Positions 5,496 to 11,174 of a DNA stretch of 24,648 bases are shown here, piece after piece. The stretch spans positions 1 to 24,648 of IMG/VR virus record IMGVR_UViG_3300010160_000213. One strand, written 5' to 3'. The position numbers were made by a program, and so were the translations under genes. Source of the DNA: a virus. Each line of letters opens with the position of its first letter. The first letter of the stretch is position 1. The notes beneath the pieces were generated by a model. That model was not told the origin of the DNA. It was given only the letters and a program-made list of their open reading frames with translations, and ran no database searches.

Positions 5496-5867
5496 ATGAG
5501 TAAAGTAAAAGTAAAAGAAATTAAGTTAGGTAAAAGAGGTTTTAAAGCCGTAGTAAAGAATAAGAAACTGAACTTTGGTGACGGTAAGCACATATATGAA
5601 GTGATTGAGTTATCCGGTCCTAAAATGGACAAGCCTCGTATGTTTGTGGACGAAGAGTCAGTACGCAAATATGTGAGTGAAATGGAATCAGGCAACAAAA
5701 TGATTAAGCTTGAAACATCCCTAATCAAAAACCTAGTATCTAAACGTGAGAAAAAAGACGCAGTTGCTTCAAAGGAATTGAGTGAAATGATACCGGCGCT
5801 TGAAGAGATTGTGCCGGCTATGATGCGTGACAACATGGCGACTAGACCAGAAGATACTGATAAATAA
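5496..5867 (+). CDS. Hypothetical charged protein
   Basis: A 123-residue soluble protein. The N-terminus is strongly basic (MSKVKVKEIKLGKRGFKAVV); the middle carries the YEVIELSGPK hairpin shared with the 4924 gene product; the C-terminal 45 residues are an acidic helix with EMIPALEEIVPAMM. The minus strand is also open across this gene, but operon spacing, start context and the paralogy support the + frame. Function is unknown. Confidence 0.6.
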   Translation: MSKVKVKEIKLGKRGFKAVVKNKKLNFGDGKHIYEVIELSGPKMDKPRMFVDEESVRKYVSEMESGNKMIKLETSLIKNLVSKREKKDAVASKELSEMIPALEEIVPAMMRDNMATRPEDTDK

Positions 5868-5914
5868 TTAAACAATAAAAACCTTGTGGTGTATTAGGTT
5901 AACCCATTTCGATT

Positions 5915-6283
5915 ATGAAAAATATTATACTATTTACAAACCAGTATGAAGGGCATATTCCATACGATAGTAAATCTAAAAAGTTTAGATTCTACATTGA
6001 CAATCCTTTCAAAGAATGTGAAGGTGCTATGGCAACCATTTTACCAACGACTGGAAGGATTAAAACGCATGGTGGCGTTAAGCATGTTACTATGGCATAT
6101 GGATATGGTATTAAGCTTAAACAGGATTCTAATGGATTCTATTATGAATTTCAAAGATTAAAAACACACCTGTTAAGTGAATACTTTGCTCATACCGGTA
6201 AACGATATGTTGATAAGGATTTGAATCCAATCGGTTCAGCAAAAGGTCTGCGTTATCAATACGAAGATAATTTCTTAAAGTAA
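5915..6283 (+). CDS. Hypothetical protein
   Basis: A 122-residue soluble protein of unknown function, rich in Tyr, Gly and Phe and probably beta-sheet based (GVKHVTMAYGYGIKLKQD, about residues 54-71), with a helical segment RLKTHLLSEYFAH. It starts 47 nt after the preceding gene, with no clear promoter between, and is followed by the hairpin at 6291-6334. Confidence 0.6.
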   Translation: MKNIILFTNQYEGHIPYDSKSKKFRFYIDNPFKECEGAMATILPTTGRIKTHGGVKHVTMAYGYGIKLKQDSNGFYYEFQRLKTHLLSEYFAHTGKRYVDKDLNPIGSAKGLRYQYEDNFLK

Positions 6284-6290
6284 AGTGATT

Positions 6291-6334
6291 GCCGGCGTGG
6301 GGTACATATTCATAATGGTTACCTCACTGCCGGC
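6291..6334 (+). terminator. Strong hairpin, terminator-like
   Basis: GCCGGCGTGGGGTA (from 6291) pairs with TACCTCACTGCCGGC (ending 6334) with one bulge and one G-U pair around a loop of about 14 nt. It is followed by CCTTATT rather than a T-run. It separates the 4221-6283 operon from promoter P3. Confidence 0.5.
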
Positions 6335-6350
6335 CCTTATTAAAATAGAT

Positions 6351-6379
6351 TTGGTAATATAAAAAATTAGTCGTATATT
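6351..6379 (+). promoter_or_regulatory. Promoter P3 (TTG-N20-TATATT)
   Basis: TTTGGTAAT with TTG at 6351-6353, then 20 nt, then TATATTG at 6374-6380, preceded by TCG. It drives the lipoprotein-like gene at 6485 through a leader of about 100 nt that can fold. Confidence 0.75.
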
Positions 6380-6406
6380 GTATATACAAACAACGACATA
6401 AAGATA

Positions 6407-6449
6407 CAAGCGAAGCTAAGGTAAAAGGGACCCGCCTTAATGGAGCTTG
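6407..6449 (+). ncRNA. Structured 5' leader of the 6485 gene
   Basis: CAAGC (6407-6411) pairs with GCTTG (6445-6449) and TAAGG (6417-6421) with CCTTA (6435-6439), leaving an apical AAAAGGGACCCG that could pair further. GGGAACC then recurs just before the start codon (6468-6474). It may be a stabiliser or a cis-regulator; it matches no riboswitch consensus I recognise. Confidence 0.35.
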
Positions 6450-6484
6450 AACAATTAATAACTTAAAGGGAACCAAAAAATAAT

Positions 6485-6799
6485 ATGGCTAAGAAAATTA
6501 GTACAAAAGTGAATTATCAAGTAACAGAGTTAGTAAACAACTTAAACGAAGCAGCGACTACTCAAAGCGAGCAAAAGCGTGATTTCTTTACGACTAGAGC
6601 GTTATACAACGCAAAGCGTTTATCAACTATCTTATCAACGGCTAAAGTAGGTGCTATGGCATTAATTCTTTCAGTAGGTATGGTAGCGTGTGGAACCGGT
6701 GCTTCAAACGAAGTGAAAGCTGATTCAACTGCAACTGATTCTACAATTGTAGATACAACAGCAGTTGCTCCAGTAGCAGATACAACTGCGACTAAGTAA
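6485..6799 (+). CDS. Lipoprotein-like membrane-anchored protein
   Basis: A 104-residue protein with three parts: a polar N-terminal region (residues 1-54), a hydrophobic segment (about 55-69) that ends in the lipobox-like GMVAC, and a Thr/Ser/Asp/Ala-rich tail (DSTATDSTIVDTTAVAPVAD) typical of an extended surface stalk. The Cys at about residue 69 would be lipidated by signal peptidase II, but the n-region is unusually long; an internal start at the Met before ALILSVG would lack positive charges. Phage lipoproteins often block superinfection at the outer membrane, which is one possible role. It has its own promoter, a structured leader and a downstream terminator, so it is probably expressed alone and strongly. 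Confidence 0.65.
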   Translation: MAKKISTKVNYQVTELVNNLNEAATTQSEQKRDFFTTRALYNAKRLSTILSTAKVGAMALILSVGMVACGTGASNEVKADSTATDSTIVDTTAVAPVADTTATK

Positions 6800-6804
6800 T
6801 TATA

Positions 6805-6848
6805 GCGGAGTTAAGGAAAGTGAGGGTTCGATTCCCTCACTTCGCTCA
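6805..6848 (+). ncRNA. tRNA-like minihelix (acceptor and T arm only)
   Basis: GCGGAGT (6805-6811) pairs over 7 bp with ACTTCGC (6839-6845), with one G-U pair. Between them stands a canonical T arm, GAGGG-TTCGATT-CCCTC (6822-6838), in the exact tRNA register, with T54 T55 C56 G57 A58. Only ten bases, TAAGGAAAGT, replace the D arm, anticodon arm and variable loop. The 3' end reads TCA, close to a discriminator base plus CA. It lies 6 nt after the lipoprotein stop and upstream of a terminator. It is either a tRNA relic or a tRNA mimic at an mRNA 3' end. Confidence 0.6.
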
Positions 6849-6929
6849 ATGATATCGAAAGGCATCTTGGTTACTTACTCAATTGGTTATTCTCCGATTT
6901 ACTTTACAACAAAAGCCCGATATTAATAT

Positions 6930-6963
6930 AGGGGTAGTGTCCAAGAACGCTATCCCTTTTTTT
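6930..6963 (+). terminator. Intrinsic terminator
   Basis: AGGGGTAGTG pairs with CGCTATCCCT (9-10 bp, two G-U pairs) around the loop TCCAAGAA, directly followed by seven T. It ends the P3 transcript. Confidence 0.85.
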
Positions 6964-6982
6964 ATAACTAAAACTAATGTGA

Positions 6983-7408
6983 ATGATTTATTTAAGCACC
7001 CCGATATCGAGACTGGGTAGACAGCCAACATTCCGTATCGCTAATATGGCATTGCACTGGTGCGAGCGTGAACTTGGAGTGAACAATAGGAAAAAATACA
7101 AACCTGTATGGTCCATTCGTAAAGGATATGAGCCGGACCTATGTGGTGAGTACGACGATGAAGATAATGAAGTGCATGTGTATTGGGACAATTGTGATAC
7201 AGTCAGAGAACTTATTCAAACCTGCATACACGAATGGACACATCAATTACAACCAATTAGAACAAAATACTTTAAATACCCTGGTACATATAGTAGAAAT
7301 CCGTATGAACGGGCTGCTAGATACGCTGAAAAGAAACATACATCTGCCTGTTGGGCACACATAAAGAAACATTTAAACAAAAACAAACATGGATTACGCA
7401 ATAAGTAA
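6983..7408 (+). CDS. Mini zinc metallopeptidase (HExxH)
   Basis: A 141-residue protein carrying a zincin signature: HEWTH at residues 83-87 within CIHEWTHQLQP, and a possible third ligand in NPYERAARYAE (106-116), where the Glu residues fit the gluzincin-like spacing seen in small SprT- or ImmA-type peptidases. The N-terminus is basic. There is no signal peptide, so it should act in the cytoplasm; substrates are unknown. It starts 20 nt after the terminator, with no recognisable promoter in between, so either readthrough or a different promoter type is used. It overlaps the next gene by 20 nt. Confidence 0.65.
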   Translation: MIYLSTPISRLGRQPTFRIANMALHWCERELGVNNRKKYKPVWSIRKGYEPDLCGEYDDEDNEVHVYWDNCDTVRELIQTCIHEWTHQLQPIRTKYFKYPGTYSRNPYERAARYAEKKHTSACWAHIKKHLNKNKHGLRNK

Positions 7409-7619
7409 ATTGAAGCACGACGAAGTAGTATTAATGAAAAAGATTAAAGGGTTGCAAGACGGTAAACCTAAATGGGCAGCATCAAAACAATTGGATGAGC
7501 TCCGTACCGCGTTACGACTGTTAGAACGATACAATGAAATGGTTGCTACGGACGAGGCTGAGCAGGACGAGTACTTAAAGGAAGTATTTGAAATGAACCC
7601 ACCCAAAGCAAAGGCCTAA
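7389..7619 (+). CDS. Small helical charged protein
   Basis: A 76-residue, all-helical, charged protein, probably a helical hairpin or coiled coil (LKHDEVVLMKKIKGLQ, then ELRTALRLLERYNEMV), with an acidic end. It starts within the preceding metallopeptidase gene, which argues for coupled translation and possibly a joint role. Family unknown. Confidence 0.6.
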   Translation: MDYAISKLKHDEVVLMKKIKGLQDGKPKWAASKQLDELRTALRLLERYNEMVATDEAEQDEYLKEVFEMNPPKAKA

Positions 7620-7656
7620 TTCGGACAATCTTAATAAAAATAAAATCAGCAAGGAT

Positions 7657-7878
7657 ATGGACGTACATAGTATAGTCAATGTAGATATAGATACATATGA
7701 TAGTATAGAGAGAGAACGAAGTGAAACAATGCATTTAAAAGCATTTAAAGACTGGTGTAAGGAATTAAACATAGGTAGTAGAGTAGAGAAGCTTAATGAT
7801 AGTAAGCATAGAGCAAGTGAATTAATGAATCAATATCAAGACTACTATCCTAAATGGGTACAAAGAATGTATAACTAA
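7657..7878 (+). CDS. Small hypothetical protein
   Basis: A 73-residue soluble protein of unknown function with a Trp/Tyr-rich end (YQDYYPKWVQRMYN) and a charged middle. Its leader ATCAGCAAGGAT is almost the same as the leader before 2894 (TTCAGCAAGGA), a hint of a shared translation signal. It is followed by the hairpin at 7902-7927. Confidence 0.6.
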   Translation: MDVHSIVNVDIDTYDSIERERSETMHLKAFKDWCKELNIGSRVEKLNDSKHRASELMNQYQDYYPKWVQRMYN

Positions 7879-7901
7879 GCTCACTTATATAGAGTGATGA
7901 A

Positions 7902-7951
7902 ACCGCAATGAGTAAAATCGTTGCGGTATTTTCATGCCCTTTTTTTTCCAC
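7902..7951 (+). terminator. Probable terminator
   Basis: ACCGCAA (7902-7908) pairs with TTGCGGT (7921-7927) around a 12-nt loop. A long T-run follows only after CATGCCC, so termination may depend on the extended region. Confidence 0.5.
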
Positions 7952-7957
7952 ATTTTA

Positions 7958-8109
7958 TTCGTTTCCTCGATAGTTATAAAGAGACGAAAAGCATTAAAAG
8001 CTTAAATAAAGACTGGAACGAGAGACACTGAATATCGTGTAGCTAGATAAAAGTGAGTCACTAAAAAACCGGTCGGACTCCCTTGCATACCGGGGGGACT
8101 TTTTTTCCC
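7958..8109 (+). ncRNA. Candidate small RNA with several hairpins
   Basis: This non-coding stretch holds consecutive short hairpins: AAGC/GCTT near 7990-8010, ACAC/GTGT near 8026-8041, the perfect palindrome AGTGAGTCACT at 8052-8062, and CCGGT/ACCGG with CCC/GGG pairing (about 8070-8097) that ends in ACTTTTTTT, a terminator-like finish. No open frame of note is present. The promoter is not clear. Confidence 0.35.
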
Positions 8110-8128
8110 TATACGAGTTATTTTGATA

Positions 8129-8145
8129 TAGTATGTGACATACTA
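8129..8145. promoter_or_regulatory. Perfect 17-nt palindrome, possible operator
   Basis: TAGTATGT-G-ACATACTA is a perfect 8+8 palindrome with a single central base, upstream of the small gene at 8252. Its form suits a dimeric repressor site. No cognate regulator was identified. Confidence 0.45.
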
Positions 8146-8251
8146 ACTACCCTTTTAACTGAATTTTATTTGTTTAAGGATTTTTTAATTGATATTTATT
8201 ACTACGATATCGGAATAGGTTGACATATTTTCTAACTTAAACAAAACGAAA

Positions 8252-8362
8252 ATGGCAGTATTAGATTTCGTATTTTCATTACAATTCGTAGTGGGAGCAG
8301 TAGTAGGATGGTTGGTAATACCACATCTTATTAAATTCGGAAAGAAGTTTATTAAGGTATAA
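8252..8362 (+). CDS. Tiny membrane protein (36 aa)
   Basis: A 36-residue protein with a hydrophobic span (about residues 5-25, DFVFSLQFVVGAVVGWLVIP) and a basic tail (KFGKKFIKV), so the tail is probably cytoplasmic. It has the leader AACAAAACGAAA before the ATG and is followed within 8 nt by a strong terminator, so it is transcribed as a single short unit. Function is unknown. Confidence 0.6.
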   Translation: MAVLDFVFSLQFVVGAVVGWLVIPHLIKFGKKFIKV

Positions 8363-8369
8363 ACAGAGA

Positions 8370-8395
8370 CCCTCACTTTATAGTGGGGGTTTTTT
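8370..8395 (+). terminator. Intrinsic terminator
   Basis: CCCTCACT pairs with AGTGGGGG (8 bp, one G-U pair) around the loop TTAT, directly followed by six T. It ends the 8252 gene. Confidence 0.85.
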
Positions 8396-8417
8396 ATTTT
8401 GTAAGATATTTATTAGT

Positions 8418-8795
8418 ATGATAAAATTAATTGATTTATTAAAAGAGGGACCTTATTCGTACACTTTTACGAATAGAAATCATTTATTCCCAACCAATTC
8501 AGGAGAATCGGCAATGTTTGGTATAGTAATATCACACCCAAAGGGTATTTCCGAAGATGAAGCAAGAGAAATTATATCTTTATATGATAAGGATGATAAG
8601 GAATCCGATTTAAAATACTACCCATCAACTAAAAAGGTAGTAGGTAAAGTAGGAGCATTTCGATTCTTTATGCCAGGAAAAGTATCAACGGCAAATGTAA
8701 GTATGAAACCATCGTTAGATAAAGCGAGATTAAAAGCAGGATTAGATAAAATCAAAGCGGGTTTAGAAATTACAAAGAAAACAATACATAAGTAA
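8418..8795 (+). CDS. Hypothetical protein
   Basis: A 125-residue soluble protein starting MIKLIDLLKEGPYSYTF. The short N-terminal helix MIKLIDLLKE is a form often seen at the start of unrelated phage proteins, perhaps a docking peptide. The middle has DEAREIISLYDKDDKE; the C-terminal third is a Lys/Ala/Leu-rich helix (LKAGLDKIKAGLEITKK). It begins a run of coupled genes (8418-10384) and sits 23 nt after a terminator. Function is unknown. Confidence 0.6.
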   Translation: MIKLIDLLKEGPYSYTFTNRNHLFPTNSGESAMFGIVISHPKGISEDEAREIISLYDKDDKESDLKYYPSTKKVVGKVGAFRFFMPGKVSTANVSMKPSLDKARLKAGLDKIKAGLEITKKTIHK

Positions 8796-8995
8796 TGAGA
8801 ATAGAGAGACAGATGAGGTTAAAGGAATTAATGGTTAAAATGTTCGAAGGGTATTGTGAAAGAATCCCTGGAGAGAACGACGAAGATTTCTTAACCAGAT
8901 GTGGTAACGCGGGATTCGATAGAACCGATAGGGATAAGATGAATCAAAAGAACGGAACATTTGTTAGACCATTAGTTAGAGAAAAAAAGAAATAA
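8795..8995 (+). CDS. Small basic helical protein
   Basis: A 66-residue, Arg/Lys-rich protein with two Cys (CERIPG and TRCGNAGF). The segment GENDEDFLTRCGNAGF resembles short phage motifs in which a Cys follows an acidic helix, but I cannot name the family. The ATG overlaps the previous stop by one base (TAATG), so the genes are coupled. Confidence 0.6.
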   Translation: MRIERQMRLKELMVKMFEGYCERIPGENDEDFLTRCGNAGFDRTDRDKMNQKNGTFVRPLVREKKK

Positions 8996-8997
8996 GA

Positions 8998-9315
8998 ATG
9001 TTAAAAGAGCATGTATATATTGAATCGGCAGATGAATTTGGTTGTTCAGTAGGAGTGGCTCACATCACAGGTTATAAAAGAAAGGAAGAACATATAACGG
9101 AATACTCAAAAGAAGATTATAAGAACTTATCGGACGAGTTAGAGATTAACGATATTATAAACACGGCAATAGATAGGGGTGAATACCAATCCTTAATGAG
9201 AGGGGTTCTTAAAAGTGAAAAGGACGGTAGAAAACTAAAACCTCTCACTATATATAAAAAACAATTGAACAATGGCATCGGTAAAGTTTTCAAATCACCC
9301 AGAAAGGTATTCTAA
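8998..9315 (+). CDS. Hypothetical acidic-basic protein
   Basis: A 105-residue soluble protein with no recognised domain: N-terminal strands (EHVYIESADEFGCSVGVAHI), an acidic helix (YKNLSDELEINDIINTAIDR) and a basic tail (GKVFKSPRKVF). The last 44 nt overlap the next gene in a different frame, the longest overlap in this stretch, so one of the two ends may be shorter in reality; both frames look coding. Confidence 0.55.
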   Translation: MLKEHVYIESADEFGCSVGVAHITGYKRKEEHITEYSKEDYKNLSDELEINDIINTAIDRGEYQSLMRGVLKSEKDGRKLKPLTIYKKQLNNGIGKVFKSPRKVF

Positions 9316-10237
9316 AAAAGATGGTAATTGGGTTATAAACGCAAGTACGGGTTCATACATAACCGAACCTTATATATTCTCTGCTAACGAAAAGAAAATA
9401 GATTTTCTACCCATATTAAACAATGAGGTATTAGTTATTGTAAAGATACAAGAAAAATATCTTTGCTCACCTCTCACACTACAAGATTTAAAAGATAATT
9501 CGGAGGAAAACCCACACTGGTGGTACGATGTTCGACATGCCGTTCCAACTCCATCCACATCAGGTTCAGTAAACATAGGAGGAACTATCCCTATTATAGA
9601 ATTAGATATGGAAACTATAATGGAATTAGCGGATATAGAAACAGAACTTATACCTTATGCGGGAGTAAAGGATGTAACATGGGTATTTGAAGGAGATTCG
9701 GTATTAACTCCTAAACTAATAGACCAATTAAATTATTGTTTAACTAATGTAACCAAAAGACCGGCAGATGAATGGCAACTATGGGACCTAAATCTTTCCG
9801 CCGACTACTCTATCAATCAACTTAAAATAGAAGCTCCAACAACGGAAGGAGCATCGATTGATAAAGAAAAACTGGCTAATAACCTAATGGAGATAAATAA
9901 AAGAATCAAAGGATTAAGAACGGATTTCAATAATATCAAAAACATATTCTATAACGGAGAGAAAGGTAAAGATATGTTATACTATTCCGATTATCAATCT
10001 TCCGCCGTTGGTTCTCTTGCTCCTGAAACCTCTATCAAACTTTCCGATACTGCACCCGTCGTATTTAAAACGAGTGAAATTGTCGAAGTGAAAACACCCG
10101 CGGTTCAAGCTCAAACGGAAGCCGCAATCGCTGCTGTTACTCCTACTACCGATACTACAACTAATACGACCCCTACTCGTCCTGGGTTTACCGGTGGTGG
10201 AGGTCTTTTCCGTAACCGTCCAACTCCACAAAGATAA
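9272..10237 (+). CDS. Possible virion protein with Thr/Pro-rich tail
   Basis: A 321-residue protein of unknown family. Residues 1-95 look beta-rich with aromatic pairs (HWWYDV); 100-200 are mixed; about 205-235 form a helix (LMEINKRIKGLRTDFNN); from about 260 the sequence turns into a low-complexity Thr/Ala/Pro stretch ending in Gly-rich PGFTGGGGLF. This tail also differs in base and codon use (CGT, CCT, CTC, ACC) from the AGA/TTA-rich body. A globular body plus a disordered Thr-rich end suits a virion-associated or scaffold-like protein, but this is inference. It starts inside the preceding gene. Confidence 0.65.
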   Translation: MASVKFSNHPERYSKKDGNWVINASTGSYITEPYIFSANEKKIDFLPILNNEVLVIVKIQEKYLCSPLTLQDLKDNSEENPHWWYDVRHAVPTPSTSGSVNIGGTIPIIELDMETIMELADIETELIPYAGVKDVTWVFEGDSVLTPKLIDQLNYCLTNVTKRPADEWQLWDLNLSADYSINQLKIEAPTTEGASIDKEKLANNLMEINKRIKGLRTDFNNIKNIFYNGEKGKDMLYYSDYQSSAVGSLAPETSIKLSDTAPVVFKTSEIVEVKTPAVQAQTEAAIAAVTPTTDTTTNTTPTRPGFTGGGGLFRNRPTPQR

Positions 10238-10240
10238 TCT

Positions 10241-10384
10241 ATGTTGAAGATTTTTAATACTATTGGTGATATATTCGCCCTTATAATGATGTTACCTGTG
10301 TTCCTGGTGGGCAGCGTTTGTTTATTTATCTATTGGGGTATAAGGTTCCCTTTTTGGTATTTGATTCGAAAATTGAGGAGATAA
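10241..10384 (+). CDS. Small single-span membrane protein (47 aa)
   Basis: A 47-residue protein: short N-terminus (MLKIFNTIGD), one long hydrophobic span (about residues 10-32, including LIMMLPVFLVGSVCLFIYWG) and a basic end (RKLRR). The stop overlaps the next ATG as TAATG at 10382-10386, which sets the start of the SGNH gene. A membrane peptide next to a fibre/esterase module could be a lysis or anchoring factor, but nothing decides this. Confidence 0.6.
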   Translation: MLKIFNTIGDIFALIMMLPVFLVGSVCLFIYWGIRFPFWYLIRKLRR

Positions 10385-11031
10385 TGAAGAAAATGTGGCT
10401 ATTTGGTGATAGTTGGACTTATACCAATTTAACCGATTCTTGGGGTAAACGGATTGCGGACGATTTGGGATTTGAATATATCAATCTTGCCGAGGTAGGA
10501 TTATCTAACGAAAGAATACTATTTAATTTACTGGATACACTACCAAAGATTCAAAGTGGTGATATTGTATTTTTACAAACTTCTTATAATTCTCGCTTCA
10601 ACTATCATAATAATCCAAGCTTCCCTCCATCTGGAAATACTACAAACTATAATCATAATTTATTTTGGTATTCGTCTCTATGGGAAGAAACAATGAAAGG
10701 ATGTGGTATATGGGAGGATTTGGATGTCATATCCGATTACCATAATAAAACAATCAATCCTCTAACATCCGCTTACTTTCAAAAATTGGGAGTGTTATTG
10801 AATTCTATGGGATGTATACCAATTCATATACCAATTGAAAAATGGGTGGGATATTATTCTAATTGGATTCCTTTGGGATGGAATGGGTGGGATAACTTTG
10901 AACAAATTATGAATGATGTTATAAAAGATGCCGATGAAATAGGTGATTCACATATAAAGGTTACTGGTCATTCGGTGATATATGAAAGATTATTACCACA
11001 ATTCAAAGAAATAGTAAATAACTATCAATAG
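10384..11031 (+). CDS. SGNH/GDSL-type hydrolase 1
   Basis: A 215-residue protein with the SGNH fold signature: FGDSWT at residues 7-12 supplies the nucleophilic Ser, GLSNERI and LQTSYNSRFN are in the block II and III positions, and GDSHIKVTGH near the C-terminus gives the Asp-His pair. Such enzymes remove acetyl or acyl groups from sugars and lipids. The frame is open upstream to 10318, but the ATG at 10384 is chosen because it overlaps the previous stop and puts the GDS motif near the N-terminus, as usual. There is no signal peptide. Next to the fibre-like gene it may edit glycans; two paralogues follow at 15596 and 16242. Confidence 0.75.
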   Translation: MKKMWLFGDSWTYTNLTDSWGKRIADDLGFEYINLAEVGLSNERILFNLLDTLPKIQSGDIVFLQTSYNSRFNYHNNPSFPPSGNTTNYNHNLFWYSSLWEETMKGCGIWEDLDVISDYHNKTINPLTSAYFQKLGVLLNSMGCIPIHIPIEKWVGYYSNWIPLGWNGWDNFEQIMNDVIKDADEIGDSHIKVTGHSVIYERLLPQFKEIVNNYQ

Positions 11032-11070
11032 GTGTAACCTAAAAATTTTTTTAAAAAATCGACCCGGTTC

Positions 11071-11084
11071 CCCCCAACCCCCGC
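11071..11084 (-). repeat. G-rich tract on minus strand, inverted copy of 2644-2657
   Basis: The + strand reads CCCCCAACCCCCGC, the reverse complement of GCGGGGGTTGGGGG at 2644-2657. It sits 7 nt upstream of promoter P4, in the gap after the SGNH gene. Confidence 0.6.
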
Positions 11085-11090
11085 ACACTT

Positions 11091-11119
11091 TTGGTAATTA
11101 TAAAATTTTGTTGTATATT
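11091..11119 (+). promoter_or_regulatory. Promoter P4 (TTG-N20-TATATT)
   Basis: TTTTGGTAAT with TTG at 11091-11093, 20 nt, then TATATTT at 11114-11120. It is about 55 nt upstream of the fibre-like gene and is the only clear promoter before 18548, so the whole 11175-18545 module may depend on it. Confidence 0.7.
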
Positions 11120-11174
11120 TAATTAAAATAGATTATAATTATATTTATAGAGGAATATAAATAACAAAAACAAT

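Noticed and set aside
5474-5875. 133-codon minus-strand frame
   Set aside because: Antisense to the 5496-5867 gene, which is supported by operon spacing and by paralogy with the 4924 product.
6805-6848. Complete tRNA gene
   Set aside because: No D arm or anticodon arm; only ten bases lie where more than 40 are needed.
7128-7364. Second frame inside the metallopeptidase gene
   Set aside because: An overlapping frame in a different phase, without start context; the HExxH frame explains the sequence.
10318-10384. Upstream start for the SGNH hydrolase
   Set aside because: The extension lies within the 10241-10384 membrane-peptide gene; TAATG at 10382-10386 marks a coupled start at 10384.
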